A stretch of 64,000 nucleotides of DNA from JALYRV01 sp040902895. GTDB lineage: Bacteria; Acidobacteriota; Vicinamibacteria; Vicinamibacterales; SCN-69-37. Each line of letters opens with the position of its first letter. Position 1 is the stretch's first letter. The notes under the pieces were generated by a model. That model worked only from the letters and a program-made list of their open reading frames with translations. It searched no databases and was not told where the DNA came from. Below, one piece after another: positions 31,354 to 39,963 of this stretch. A program made the translations under genes and the position numbers. The DNA lies in contig JBBDWL010000078.1 in assembly GCA_040902895.1 (NCBI GenBank), forward strand, positions 62,001 to 126,000, in the 5' to 3' direction.

Positions 31354-32711
31354 CGATCGCCTCCGCGTCCGCCGCGCCCCCCTCCGCCGCCACCGCCGCG
31401 CCCACCCGGCGCTCCTATCGTGCCGCTGTCGGGCATCGGATTGGTGGCCGAGGTCTGGGTCGCGCTGCGATCCGGATTGACGAGCGACACTTCAGTGCCC
31501 TCGGGAATCCCTTCGACGGCCGTGTGCGTTTCGGTGCGGTACGCGATCGTCACCGGCACCGGCTCGAAAAAGTCGCCGCGCCGCACATAGACGATCGGCT
31601 TGCCGTCCTTCTCGAAAATCGCCGTGCGCGGCAGGTAGAGGGCCTCGGGAATCGTTTCGCCCTTCAGCACGAGGCGCGTCGACGTGCCCGGCCTGAGGCG
31701 TGGATCGATGCGATCGAGGCGCAGCGACGAGTCGAACTGCCGGCCGGGACCCGGCGTTTGCGATCGCGTCGCGAGGTTTGCGACGCTCACGACCTCGGCG
31801 CCGATTTCGAGCCCGGGAATCGAGTCGAACGTCACCGTCGCCCGCTGGCCGGCCATGACGTTGTCGCGCTGATGCTCGTCGATGCGCGTGCGCACCTCGA
31901 GGGCCGAAATGTCGTAGACGTCGAGGATGGGCCGGCCGGCATTGATCGTGTCGCCGGCCTTGTAGTCAGGCAGCGTCATTCCGCTGAACATGATCCCGCC
32001 GCTCGCATCGCGGTTCTGTCGCACGACGACGAGGCCGGGCACCTCGGCCCTGACGGTCAGGCTCTCGATGTTCTGGCGCGCGCGCTCGGCGTCCGTCCGC
32101 TCCTTCTTGTAGCGCTCCTGCTGGACGGCCAGCTGCGCGGCGCTCGTCAGGGCGCGCGAGTCGAAGTCGCGCTCGAGCTGCGCCAGGCTCCGCTTCGCCT
32201 CCTCGAGCGTCAGCTCCTGTTTCTTGCGGAGGTTCTGCGCGACCAGTTCGGCGTCGCCACGGATGTCGAGCTCGGCGCGCCTGACGTTGAAGCGGGCTGT
32301 CAGCAGCGCGACCTTGGCCTCGGCCTCCTGAACGGCGGAGTTGGCCTTGAGTCGGACCATCTCCTGCTCGGCCTCCTGCAGCTGCGACTCGGCCTGCTGC
32401 AGGCTGTACAGCTGATCGACCGGATCGAACTCCACGATGACGTCGCCGGGTTCGACCCGCGCGCCGCTCGGCGCAATGCTCAGCACGCGCAGCTGGCCGC
32501 CAACCGCCGGGGCCGAGATCGGCACCGTGCGCGACGCGCGCAGCTCGCCGATGGCGTTGACGTTGAGCGAGAGCGGGCCGCGTACGGCGCGTGTCGTCGG
32601 CAGCGAGCTCTCGGCCCCCGCAATCGACGAGGCCGTCGAGATGCCCGCAGCGGCAGACGCACCGCCCACGGCCGCAATAGAGACGATCCAGATCAGCGTT
32701 CGCCGCGTCAT
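31350..32711 (-). CDS. HlyD/RND-type periplasmic adaptor protein (third of three)
   Basis: This 453-residue protein has an N-terminal membrane anchor (IWIVSIAAVGGASAAAGI). The barrel-sandwich half LSIAPSGARVEPGDVIVEFDPVD, a long helical hairpin rich in Gln/Glu/Leu (about 105-225) and a beta-barrel with TVTFDSIPGLEIGAEV follow. The C-terminus is Gly/Arg-rich. Membrane fusion proteins of this kind bridge a MacB-like permease to outer-membrane channels. Start ATG 32709-32711, overlapping the preceding gene's stop by 4 nt and coupled to the permease gene below it. Confidence 0.9.
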   Translation of the reverse strand: MTRRTLIWIVSIAAVGGASAAAGISTASSIAGAESSLPTTRAVRGPLSLNVNAIGELRASRTVPISAPAVGGQLRVLSIAPSGARVEPGDVIVEFDPVDQLYSLQQAESQLQEAEQEMVRLKANSAVQEAEAKVALLTARFNVRRAELDIRGDAELVAQNLRKKQELTLEEAKRSLAQLERDFDSRALTSAAQLAVQQERYKKERTDAERARQNIESLTVRAEVPGLVVVRQNRDASGGIMFSGMTLPDYKAGDTINAGRPILDVYDISALEVRTRIDEHQRDNVMAGQRATVTFDSIPGLEIGAEVVSVANLATRSQTPGPGRQFDSSLRLDRIDPRLRPGTSTRLVLKGETIPEALYLPRTAIFEKDGKPIVYVRRGDFFEPVPVTIAYRTETHTAVEGIPEGTEVSLVNPDRSATQTSATNPMPDSGTIGAPGGRGGGGGGGRGGRGGDR

Positions 32712-33961
32712 CGGGCGCCTCGCTGCGGTACGTCGGTGGGATCGACCAGCGCGAGAGTGTCGCCGGACGCGACGCCCGACTTGACGGCAACGTACTCGCG
32801 CCCGCGCCGCAGCACTTCGACGACGACCGGCTCGAAGGCGCGGCCGTCGAGGCGGTACACGGTCGCCTGTCCGTTGACCGTAAAGATGGCGCCCGCCGGC
32901 ACCAGCGTCGCGTTCTCGATGCGGCCGACCTCGATCCGCGCCGTCGCGCTCTGGCCCGGCCGCAGCCGGCGATCCATCTTGTCGACCGTGATCTTCATGT
33001 CGAAGTTGCGTCCCGGCGGAAAGCCGGTGGAGAAATCCGGACGCGCGAGCAGCGAGATGCTCGTGAGGCTCGCCTCGAGGTTGCTGCCGGGGATGGCGTC
33101 GACGCGAATCGTGGCCCGCTGTCCGGCCTGCACGCGGCCGCGATCCGACTCTTCGACGCGCGACAGCAGATGCACCGACGACAGGTCGGGCAGCTCGATG
33201 AGCTGCGCGTCCGACCACGCCTGATCGCCCGGGCGGAATTCCTGGCGCGGCTGCATCGGGTTCGAGTTGCGCAGGTTGAGCATGATGCTGGCGACGCCGT
33301 CGGCCGGCGCGCGCAGCACGAGATGGTCGAGCGCGACCCGGCGGCGGTCGATTTCGAGCTGTTCGCGCGCGACGCGACGCTCGGCGCGCGCGATGTTCTC
33401 GGCCGCCGCCTTGCCGTCGGCCGCGACCCGGGCCTGCATCTCGATGAGCCGCTGTTCGGCGTCGGCCAGCCCCAGCTTCGAGACCTCGACGTCGAGCCGC
33501 GGAATGAATTCCTGCCCGCTGAGATCCAGCTTGGCGCGGCGCACGTTGTAGTCGGCTCTGAGCAGCTCCGTGGCGTTGCGCTCGCGCGTGATGCGCGCCT
33601 GGGCGCGCTCCTGATCCACCTGCGCCTGAAGCTGTTTCAGCGTCGTCATGCGCGCCAGCATCTCGGCGCGCGGAGCAGCGGCGTCGAACTCGACGAGCAC
33701 GTCGCCCTTCTTCACGCTCGTCCCGTCGCGCACGATGCGCACGATCTGCAGCTGCCCGGCATCGTCGGGCGCGGTGACGACGACCGATTTGAAGGGCCGG
33801 ATCTCACCGCGGATTTCGACGATGTCGATGAACGGGCCGGTCACGACGTCACCAGTGGGGACGTCGGGCACGCCGTTGCGCGACGCCGCGGCGATCGCTG
33901 TCAGCGCCAGGATGACCGCGGTGCAGCCCGCGGCGGTGAGCGTGCGCCGGCTCATCATCAT
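32708..33961 (-). CDS. HlyD/RND-type periplasmic adaptor protein (second of three)
   Basis: This 417-residue adaptor has an N-terminal anchor (TAAGCTAVILALTAIAAAS) and a split lipoyl-like domain (IVRDGTSVKKGDVLVEFD and LRAPADGVASIMLN). A helical hairpin (about 80-205) and a C-terminal barrel (TIRVDAIPGSNLEASLTSI) follow. Three successive ATGs begin the gene (33961, 33958, 33955), and the first overlaps the stop of the adaptor gene upstream. It is related to, but clearly divergent from, both neighbours, so this is an old tandem family rather than a recent copy. Confidence 0.9.
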   Translation of the reverse strand: MMMSRRTLTAAGCTAVILALTAIAAASRNGVPDVPTGDVVTGPFIDIVEIRGEIRPFKSVVVTAPDDAGQLQIVRIVRDGTSVKKGDVLVEFDAAAPRAEMLARMTTLKQLQAQVDQERAQARITRERNATELLRADYNVRRAKLDLSGQEFIPRLDVEVSKLGLADAEQRLIEMQARVAADGKAAAENIARAERRVAREQLEIDRRRVALDHLVLRAPADGVASIMLNLRNSNPMQPRQEFRPGDQAWSDAQLIELPDLSSVHLLSRVEESDRGRVQAGQRATIRVDAIPGSNLEASLTSISLLARPDFSTGFPPGRNFDMKITVDKMDRRLRPGQSATARIEVGRIENATLVPAGAIFTVNGQATVYRLDGRAFEPVVVEVLRRGREYVAVKSGVASGDTLALVDPTDVPQRGAR

Positions 33962-35010
33962 CGGACCGTCCCCGGCAGAAGCTCGACCGACGCGGTGAGG
34001 TCGGGCAGCAGGTTGGGATGCGATCCGCGCACCGAGACGACGCAGGTGAACGTCCGCACGCGGGGATTGCGCTGGCTGGGCGTGGCGAGCGGCGCGATCT
34101 GTTCGACGACGCCGTCGAATGCGAGGCCGGGATAGGCGTCGAGACCGATGCTGGCCGGCTGGCCGACCGACACGCGCGTGATGTCCGCCTGGTTGATCTG
34201 CGCCCGCACGCGCATGCGGTTGGGATCGATCACGTCGAGGACCGCCTGGCCCGGGCGCACCTGATCGCCTTCCTGATATTCGGTCATCGTGCCGGCGCGA
34301 AAGGTCGTCTTGAGCACGACGAGCCCGTCGAACGGCGCACGGATCGTCATCAGATCGGCGTTGCCCTCGGCATGTTCGAGCGCCTGCCGCGCGCGATCGC
34401 GCCGGATTTCGAGGATGCGCATGTCGGCCAGGGCCGCGGTGCGCTTGAGGCCGTACGTCTCGCGCAGCTGTTTCAGCCGCGCTTCGGCCTGTTCGAGCGC
34501 GAGGCTGTTCTTCTCGGCCTCGACTTTCGGGATCAACTCGTTCTTGGTGACTTCCAGCTTGGCGCGCGCGACGTCGTTTTCGGCGACGGTAATGGCCGTG
34601 TCGTCCTGCGAGCGGCTGACGGCCTGAGTGGCGATCGTGCGCCCGATCTGTCCCTCGAGGTCGCTCAGCGACACGCGCTGTTCGAAAGCCTGCCGCACCT
34701 GGTCTTGCGGGTCGATTTCGATCAGCACCTGATCCTTGCCGACGCGGGTACCGCCGGGAACCAGGCTCATGAGCACCATGTCGCCGCCGCCTCGTCCGCC
34801 GTGCAAGCGGGGCATCACGATGGCCGCGGCCTGTTCGGCCTCGACGATGCCGGTCAGGCGCACGGGCGCGGCGTGTGGCAGCTCGCTTCGAACCACCGGC
34901 TGGGCGGGCGCGGGTTCGCGCGGCGGCGCCTGCGCCTGGCCGCCGATGTCGGCGGCGAGCGGCACGGCGATGGCGGCGGCGAGCAACAGGACAGAGACGT
35001 ATCGAAACAT
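33958..35010 (-). CDS. HlyD/RND-type periplasmic adaptor protein (first of three)
   Basis: This 350-residue exported adaptor has a signal sequence (MFRYVSVLLLAAAIAVPLAA) and a Pro/Ala-rich stretch. A lipoyl-like half (LVPGGTRVGKDQVLIEIDP), a helical hairpin (about 105-215), then IRAPFDGLVVLKTTFRAG and a beta-barrel with SIGLDAYPGLAFDGVV follow. First gene of an adaptor-adaptor-adaptor-permease operon, each joined by 4-nt overlaps. Divergent from the HD-domain gene, with a 93-nt spacer. No regulator is linked. Confidence 0.9.
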   Translation of the reverse strand: MFRYVSVLLLAAAIAVPLAADIGGQAQAPPREPAPAQPVVRSELPHAAPVRLTGIVEAEQAAAIVMPRLHGGRGGGDMVLMSLVPGGTRVGKDQVLIEIDPQDQVRQAFEQRVSLSDLEGQIGRTIATQAVSRSQDDTAITVAENDVARAKLEVTKNELIPKVEAEKNSLALEQAEARLKQLRETYGLKRTAALADMRILEIRRDRARQALEHAEGNADLMTIRAPFDGLVVLKTTFRAGTMTEYQEGDQVRPGQAVLDVIDPNRMRVRAQINQADITRVSVGQPASIGLDAYPGLAFDGVVEQIAPLATPSQRNPRVRTFTCVVSVRGSHPNLLPDLTASVELLPGTVR

Positions 35011-35099
35011 GGAAAAACGATGAGGTCAGGGCGTGCCGGAACGGGCCCGGCCGCTGTGGTTGTCGACTCCAGTTATTACGACAGACAGAGTGTAGCCGC

Positions 35100-35105
35100 T
35101 ACAAT
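35100..35105 (+). promoter_or_regulatory. -10 hexamer TACAAT
   Basis: TACAAT lies so that the predicted start point falls at about 35112-35113, at an in-frame GTG (35113) of the HD gene. The ATG at 35104 overlaps the hexamer. The -35 is weak (TTACGA, 35076-35081, 18-nt spacer). Confidence 0.35.
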
Positions 35106-36549
35106 GGCGGCCGTGACGGCTGAAACCGCGTCGTTCGGATCCGGACACTCCGGAGGAGTCCGCCTTTCCGAAGTGCTTTCGGGCCTCTCGTATGCGCTCG
35201 ACCTCACCGAGGGGCATCCGCGCGGTCATTCCGCGCGCACCTGCCTGATCGGCATGCGCATCGCGCGCGAGCTGGGCCTGCCGGCCGATCGCCAGTCTGA
35301 TTTGTTCTATGCGCTGCTGTTGAAAGACGCCGGCTGCTCGAGCAACGCCGCGCGCGTCTCGCAGCTGTTCGGCGGCAGCGACCAGGAGGCCAAGCGCGAC
35401 ATCTGGATGCGCGACTGGCGCAAGTGGCGCGAGCAGATCGCGTACGGCCTCGCGGCAACGGCGCATGAGCCTTCGACGATCGGAAGGGTCCGGCGGTTGT
35501 TCACCCTGGCCTGGGAAGGGCCGGGCGCGCGGCGCGAGCTCTTTCAGCTGCGGTGCGATCGCGGCGCCGAGATCGCGCGCACGCTCGGATTCCCGGAGCG
35601 CACGTGGCGGGCGGTGCGCAGCATGGACGAGCACTGGGACGGCGGCGGCTATCCGGATGGATCGTCGCGCGATCGCATCCCGCTCGAAGCACGCATCGTC
35701 AATCTCGCGCAGGTCATCGAGATCTTCTGGAACGAGCGGGGCAGGGACGCGGCACTGGAAGTCGTCGGTGCGCGCAGCGGGCGCTGGTTCGACCCGGAGC
35801 TGGTGCGCGTGGCCGCCCACATCGCGAAGGATCCCGCGCTGGCCGAGGCGCTGCAGGATCTCGACCTGCCGGCCGCGGTGAGCGCCGCGGAGCCGGAAGA
35901 GCGTGTCCTTCCGGTCGACGAGGACCGTCTCGACTGGATTGCGAGTGCCTTCGCGCTCGTCGTCGACGCGAAGTCGACCTTTACCTTCCAGCATTCCGCG
36001 CGTGTGGCCGGCATTGCCGTGTTCATCGCGGAGCAGCTCGGACTGCCGGCGGCCAACCGCGTGCGCTTGCGGCGCGCCGGCCTGCTGCACGACATCGGGA
36101 AGCTGGGCGTGCCGAACAGGATTCTCGACAAGCCAGGGAAACTCGACCCGACGGAGTGGGCGGTCATCCAGCGGCATCCGTACTGGAGCGAGCAGATTCT
36201 CGAGCGTGTGCCGGTGTTCCGCGAATTCGCGCGCGATGCGGGGGCGCATCACGAGCGGCTCGACGGCAAGGGCTATCACCGCGGCGTGAAAGCCGCGCAG
36301 CTGACGACCGACGCGCGCATCCTCGCCGTCGCGGATCGCATCGACGCGCTCTCGGCCGACCGCCCCTATCGCGGCCGGCTCGACGCCGTGACAGTGCGCC
36401 GGCTCGTCGACGAGGATTGCGGGCCCGGGCTGTGCGCGGTCATCGTCGAAGCCGCGCTGCCGGCGCTGCAGATGCCGATCGATGGGTTTGCGGGGTATGG
36501 GACTGCGGCGGCGAAAGCTTCACAGGCGGTCGCAGGCAGGCACGCATGA
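35104..36549 (+). CDS. HD-GYP-like metal-dependent phosphohydrolase with two HD modules
   Basis: This protein of about 481 residues has two HD-type modules. The N-terminal one has HPRGHSARTCLIGMRIA, but the HD pair is replaced (LLLKDAGCS), so it is likely inactive. It still carries DEHWDGGGYPDG. The C-terminal one (about 295-470) is complete: HSARVAGIA, LLHDIGKLGVPNRIL, HPYWSEQIL and HHERLDGKGYHRG. The GYP of classical c-di-GMP phosphodiesterases reads GYH. Probably a cyclic-dinucleotide or related phosphohydrolase, with the substrate uncertain. There is no sensor or receiver domain. Start ATG 35104 or GTG 35113. Confidence 0.85.
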   Translation: MAAVTAETASFGSGHSGGVRLSEVLSGLSYALDLTEGHPRGHSARTCLIGMRIARELGLPADRQSDLFYALLLKDAGCSSNAARVSQLFGGSDQEAKRDIWMRDWRKWREQIAYGLAATAHEPSTIGRVRRLFTLAWEGPGARRELFQLRCDRGAEIARTLGFPERTWRAVRSMDEHWDGGGYPDGSSRDRIPLEARIVNLAQVIEIFWNERGRDAALEVVGARSGRWFDPELVRVAAHIAKDPALAEALQDLDLPAAVSAAEPEERVLPVDEDRLDWIASAFALVVDAKSTFTFQHSARVAGIAVFIAEQLGLPAANRVRLRRAGLLHDIGKLGVPNRILDKPGKLDPTEWAVIQRHPYWSEQILERVPVFREFARDAGAHHERLDGKGYHRGVKAAQLTTDARILAVADRIDALSADRPYRGRLDAVTVRRLVDEDCGPGLCAVIVEAALPALQMPIDGFAGYGTAAAKASQAVAGRHA

Positions 36550-36615
36550 CGCCACGGAACCACGCGCTCCTTTCTGCCGGCACAGTGATCCTGAGTCTCG
36601 CGCCTCGCGATCGAA

Positions 36616-36741
36616 GTGAATCTCGCGATCGTGACCCTATTCATCTGGATCGGCTTCGCCACGTCCGCCGTTCGCGGAGGCTTTCGCCGCGCGGTCCACG
36701 GATTGACGTCTGCCCCTGCTTGCCAAGGCCTCCTCGCGTAG
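36616..36741 (+). CDS. Possible 41-residue membrane peptide
   Basis: A GTG-started frame encodes one hydrophobic helix (LAIVTLFIWIGFATSAV) followed by a basic tail (RGGFRRAVHG) and a short end. It lies in the 208-nt gap between the HD gene and the toxin pair. No ribosome site is convincing. Two direct copies of CTCGCGATCG (36604-36613 and 36622-36631) flank the start. It could equally be noise. Confidence 0.2.
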   Translation: MNLAIVTLFIWIGFATSAVRGGFRRAVHGLTSAPACQGLLA

Positions 36742-36757
36742 CTACAATGTAATTACA
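36720..36757 (+). promoter_or_regulatory. Promoter and palindrome of the toxin-antitoxin pair
   Basis: TTGCCA (36720-36725), a 17-nt spacer and TACAAT (36743-36748), with the antitoxin ATG only 9 nt further on. Palindromes GTAGCTAC (36738-36745) and TGTAATTACA (36748-36757) overlap the -10 and the start point. This is where an autoregulating AbrB-type antitoxin would bind. Confidence 0.55.
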
Positions 36758-37012
36758 ATGGCAACCCGCGCCCGCATCGTCCGCATCGGCAATTCGCAGG
36801 GCATCCGTGTGCCGCGGTCTCTGCTGGAACAGGCGCACTTGCGTGAGGAGGTCGAACTCTACGCCACGCCAGGCAAGCTCATTGTGCGGCCAGTGCGCGA
36901 TGTGCGGGCCGGATGGGCAGAGGCCGCGAAGGCGGCCGCGGAGGGAGAGGACGTTGGGCTTCTTGACCCCGCGACGCCCACACGCTTCGACGAGGAAGAG
37001 TGGGAGTGGTAG
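36758..37012 (+). CDS. AbrB/MazE-type antitoxin
   Basis: This 84-residue protein has an N-terminal swapped-hairpin AbrB domain (RARIVRIGNSQGIRVPRSLLEQAHL) and VELYATPGKLIVRPV. The acidic C-terminal tail (RFDEEEWEW) is the usual toxin-binding end of MazE proteins. Its end overlaps the MazF-like gene by 13 nt. The promoter at 36720-36757 has palindromes over the -10, which fits self-repression by the pair. Confidence 0.9.
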   Translation: MATRARIVRIGNSQGIRVPRSLLEQAHLREEVELYATPGKLIVRPVRDVRAGWAEAAKAAAEGEDVGLLDPATPTRFDEEEWEW

Positions 37013-37341
37013 GCCGCCGACTCCCATCGCGCGGCGATGTCTACCTTGTCGCCCTTGATCCCACGCATGGTCACGAGATCCGAAAGACGCGCCCGTGTCT
37101 TGTCGTTTCGCCGGATGACATGAATCAGTACCTGCGCACCGTCATCGTGGCGCCGATGACGACCGGCGGCTACAAGGCCCCCTGGCGAGTGCCATGCCGT
37201 TTCAAGCGCAAGGATGGGTTCGTCGCCGTGGATCAGATCCGGACAATCGACACGACACGGCTGCTGAAACGGATCGGCACGCTGGATTCCGGCGCGGCTG
37301 CCGCGGCACTTTCGCGGCTGCAGGAAATGTTCGCGCCCTAG
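37000..37341 (+). CDS. MazF/PemK-type endoribonuclease toxin
   Basis: This 113-residue protein has the MazF fold signatures: RRGDVYLV-like N-terminus (SRGDVYLVALDPTHGHEIRK), TRPCLVVSPDDMN, VIVAPMTTG, and VAVDQIRTIDTTRL. MazF toxins cleave mRNA at short motifs. The start is GTG 37000 or GTG 37006, both inside the antitoxin end, so translation is coupled. The residues usually needed for activity (the Arg in KTRP and Thr in PMTT) are present, so it is probably functional. Confidence 0.92.
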   Translation: MGVVGRRLPSRGDVYLVALDPTHGHEIRKTRPCLVVSPDDMNQYLRTVIVAPMTTGGYKAPWRVPCRFKRKDGFVAVDQIRTIDTTRLLKRIGTLDSGAAAAALSRLQEMFAP

Positions 37342-37353
37342 GTCACCGGCCGC

Positions 37354-38211
37354 TCAGCGCCGCGTCTTCTTCCGGAACGTCTCGAGTAGCGTCTTCGTGA
37401 CAGGGCCCGGCTTGCCATCACCGAACGGGCGTCCGTCCACTTTCACCACGGGCGTAACCTCACGCGTCGTCCCGGTGATGAACGCCTCGTCGGCCGCCCA
37501 GAGGTCTGCGGTCGTCAGCGACCGTTCCTCCGCGGGCACGCCTGCGTCACGCGCAACTTCGAACACGAACTCACGCGTGATGCCTGGCAGCAGGCCCGCC
37601 GAGATCGGCGGCGTGAACGCGCGGCCGTCCTTCACGAGAAAGAAGTTCGACTGCGAGCATTCCGCGATCTCGTCCTGCTGATTGAGCATCAGCGCTTCCT
37701 CGGCGCCCTGACGCAGCGCTTCCTGCATCGCCAGCGCGTTGTTCAGCAGATTGTTTGACTTGATGCGCGGGTTGAGCGCGCTCGGATGATTCCGCCGCAC
37801 GCTGACGAGCGCCAGCGCGATGCCGCTGGTGAAATGCGCCTCGGGCGGCTCGGGAAAGGGCTTGACGATGATGACGGTTGAGGGCGTGGGCGTGGCCGCG
37901 AGGTTGTACGTCAGCTCGCCGACGCCGCGCGTGATCAGGATGCGGATGTAGGCTTCCTTCAGCCCCGGCTCGGCGGCCATCGTGTCGCGAATCTTCCGCA
38001 GCATCTCGTCGTCGGTGCCGGGCACGTCGAGATGAATCATGCCGCCCGAGCGCCGCAGCCGCTTCATGTGCGCGTCGAACAGAAACGGCTCGCCGCCGTA
38101 GGTGCGCAGCGTCTCGTAAACGCCCTCGCCGTAAAGAAAACCGTGGTCGAAAACAGGAATGACCGCGTCGGCCGCGTTCGTGATGCGGCCGTTCACATAG
38201 ACAACTGGCAC
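37354..38211 (-). CDS. Class IV aminotransferase (branched-chain or D-amino-acid type)
   Basis: This 285-residue fold-type IV PLP enzyme has the Lys in ALNPRIKSNNLLNNALA. GVYETLRTYGGEPF and DHGFLYGEG lie near the N-terminus. ECSQSNFFLVKDG and LLPGITREFVFE form the cofactor-binding region, and ITGTTREVTPVVKVDGRPFGDG the C-terminal part. It could act as branched-chain aminotransferase, D-amino-acid transaminase or aminodeoxychorismate lyase. The sequence alone leaves IlvE- and Dat-like roles open. Start is GTG 38209-38211. Convergent with the MazF gene. Confidence 0.9.
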   Translation of the reverse strand: MPVVYVNGRITNAADAVIPVFDHGFLYGEGVYETLRTYGGEPFLFDAHMKRLRRSGGMIHLDVPGTDDEMLRKIRDTMAAEPGLKEAYIRILITRGVGELTYNLAATPTPSTVIIVKPFPEPPEAHFTSGIALALVSVRRNHPSALNPRIKSNNLLNNALAMQEALRQGAEEALMLNQQDEIAECSQSNFFLVKDGRAFTPPISAGLLPGITREFVFEVARDAGVPAEERSLTTADLWAADEAFITGTTREVTPVVKVDGRPFGDGKPGPVTKTLLETFRKKTRR

Positions 38212-38226
38212 GGGGCGGATCTTATC

Positions 38227-38361
38227 AGGCCCTAGGCCTTAGGCCTTAGGCCATAGGGAAGAGCGGAACGCGACAACGCGCGTTCCGCTAAAAGAGAAGC
38301 CGGGCGAGCATTGTCTCGCCCGGCTCGGCCCTAGGGCCTAGAGCCTATGGCCTATGGCCCA
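38227..38361. repeat. Composite element: heptamers, two perfect hairpins, heptamers
   Basis: Left: four AGGCCTT-type 7-mers (38227-38254). Middle: two perfect 11-bp hairpins with 6-nt loops, AGCGGAACGCG-N6-CGCGTTCCGCT (38262-38289) and AGCCGGGCGAG-CATTGT-CTCGCCCGGCT (38298-38325). Right: five 7-mers GGCCCTA, GGGCCTA, GAGCCTA, TGGCCTA, TGGCCCA (38327-38361). It fills the divergent spacer between the aminotransferase and NAD(P)H-hydrate repair genes. Confidence 0.75.
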
Positions 38362-38389
38362 ACCCCGTGGCCTGCCATAATCCAGTTAG

Positions 38390-39958
38390 ATGCGAGTCCT
38401 CACCTCTCAGCAGATGCGGGAAGCCGATCGGCGTACGATCAACGACATCGGCATACCCGGCATCGTGTTGATGGAAAACGCGGGCCGGCAAATCGTGTCG
38501 GCGATGGAGGCGCACATCGACGGCCTGCGCGGCGGGTCGGTCGCCGTGCTGGCCGGCCGCGGCAACAACGGCGGCGACGGCTTCGTCGTGGCCCGCACTC
38601 TCGCGCAGCGCAACATCGAGCCCACGGTGTTTCTCTTCGGACGTGTGTCCGAGGTCACCGGCGACGCGCGCACCAATCTGAACGTTCTCGGACAGCTGGG
38701 CATCTCGGTCGTCGAGATCGCCGACGCGCAGGCGTGGGAGCTGCATAGCGGGGAAGCGCTCGGCGCCGACGTGATTGTCGACGCCATCTTCGGCACCGGC
38801 CTGCGCGATCCGCTGAGCGGCTTGCTCGAGACGGTTGCCGGCGACGTCAACGCGTCAGGCAAGCCGGTCGTGGCGGTGGATCTGCCGTCCGGTCTCAGTG
38901 CCGATTCCCCCGAGCCGCCAGGGCCGTTCATCGAAGCGACAATGACCGTGGCGCTCGCCGCGCCGAAGCTGCCTCTGGTACTGCCCCCGGCTGAATCGGG
39001 CGCCGGAGATCTCGTCATCGCCGACATCGGCATCCCGCACGACGTCATCGATAATCTCGAAGGCCCGCGCCTCGCGCTGCTCACGCGCGAAGACATGCGC
39101 GGCCTGCTCGAGCCGCGCGCGCAGGATTCACACAAAGGCGACTACGGCCGCGTATTGATCGTGGCCGGATCGCTCGGCAGGACAGGCGCGGCATTTCTCG
39201 CCGGCATGGGCGCGCTGCGCTCGGGCGCCGGGCTCGTCACGATTGCCACGCCGCGCAGCTTGGTGCCGATTCTGGCCGCGATGGCCCCCGAGTTCATGAC
39301 GCTGCCGCTCGATGAGACGCCTGCCGGCACGATCGACTTTTCGGCCATAGACGATGTGCTCGCGTTTCCGGCGGATGTGATTGCGGCCGGTCCCGGGCTC
39401 GGCACCGATCCGGGCACGACGGCCTTCGTGCACGCGCTCGTCGAGCGCTCCGCGACGACGCTCGTGCTCGACGCCGACGCGCTCAATGCCTTCGCGGACG
39501 ATCCGGATCGGCTGGCGGGGAAGGAAGGCGTCGACATCATCGTGACGCCGCATCCGGGCGAGATGGCGCGCCTGATCGGCATGTCGACTGACGACGTGCA
39601 GAGGAGCCGGCTGGAGCTGGCACGAGACTTCGCCGCCAATCACCGCGTAACGGTCATTCTCAAGGGCCACCGCACGATCATCGCGACGCCGGACGGATCG
39701 GCCTTCATCAATCTCACCGGCAATCCGGGGATGGCGACGGCGGGCACCGGTGACGTGCTCACGGGCGTGGTGGCCGCCTGGGCCGCGCAGCTGCTCGATG
39801 CGGAGGCAGCCGCGCAACTGGCCGTGTACCTGCACGGTCTGGCCGGCGATCTCGCCGAAGCGGACGACAGCGACGTCTCGCTCGTGGCGAGCGACGTCAT
39901 CGCGCGGCTCGGCGATGCGATGGCCGAGCTCACCGCGCGCAAGCGGCGGCAGACCTAG
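38390..39958 (+). CDS. nnr: Bifunctional NAD(P)H-hydrate epimerase / ADP-dependent dehydratase
   Basis: This 522-residue protein fuses an N-terminal YjeF_N epimerase (about 1-215; LAGRGNNGGDGFVVAR, DAIFGTGL, AVDLPSGLSAD) and a C-terminal YjeF_C dehydratase (about 225-510). The dehydratase motifs are KGDYGRVLIVAGS, AGPGLGTD, VTPHPGEMARL and GNPGMATAGTGDVLTG. It repairs hydrated NADH and NADPH. The ATG at 38390 follows CATAAT (38376-38381) by 8 nt. tsaE starts 5 nt downstream of its stop, an arrangement seen in many bacteria. Confidence 0.95.
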   Translation: MRVLTSQQMREADRRTINDIGIPGIVLMENAGRQIVSAMEAHIDGLRGGSVAVLAGRGNNGGDGFVVARTLAQRNIEPTVFLFGRVSEVTGDARTNLNVLGQLGISVVEIADAQAWELHSGEALGADVIVDAIFGTGLRDPLSGLLETVAGDVNASGKPVVAVDLPSGLSADSPEPPGPFIEATMTVALAAPKLPLVLPPAESGAGDLVIADIGIPHDVIDNLEGPRLALLTREDMRGLLEPRAQDSHKGDYGRVLIVAGSLGRTGAAFLAGMGALRSGAGLVTIATPRSLVPILAAMAPEFMTLPLDETPAGTIDFSAIDDVLAFPADVIAAGPGLGTDPGTTAFVHALVERSATTLVLDADALNAFADDPDRLAGKEGVDIIVTPHPGEMARLIGMSTDDVQRSRLELARDFAANHRVTVILKGHRTIIATPDGSAFINLTGNPGMATAGTGDVLTGVVAAWAAQLLDAEAAAQLAVYLHGLAGDLAEADDSDVSLVASDVIARLGDAMAELTARKRRQT

Positions 39959-39963
39959 GCCCC

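Noticed and set aside
36550..36757. Frame continuing from the HD gene to the toxin promoter as a gene
   Set aside because: The translated product is Arg/Pro/Ser-rich without any feature; only the short hydrophobic frame at 36616 was kept, at low confidence.
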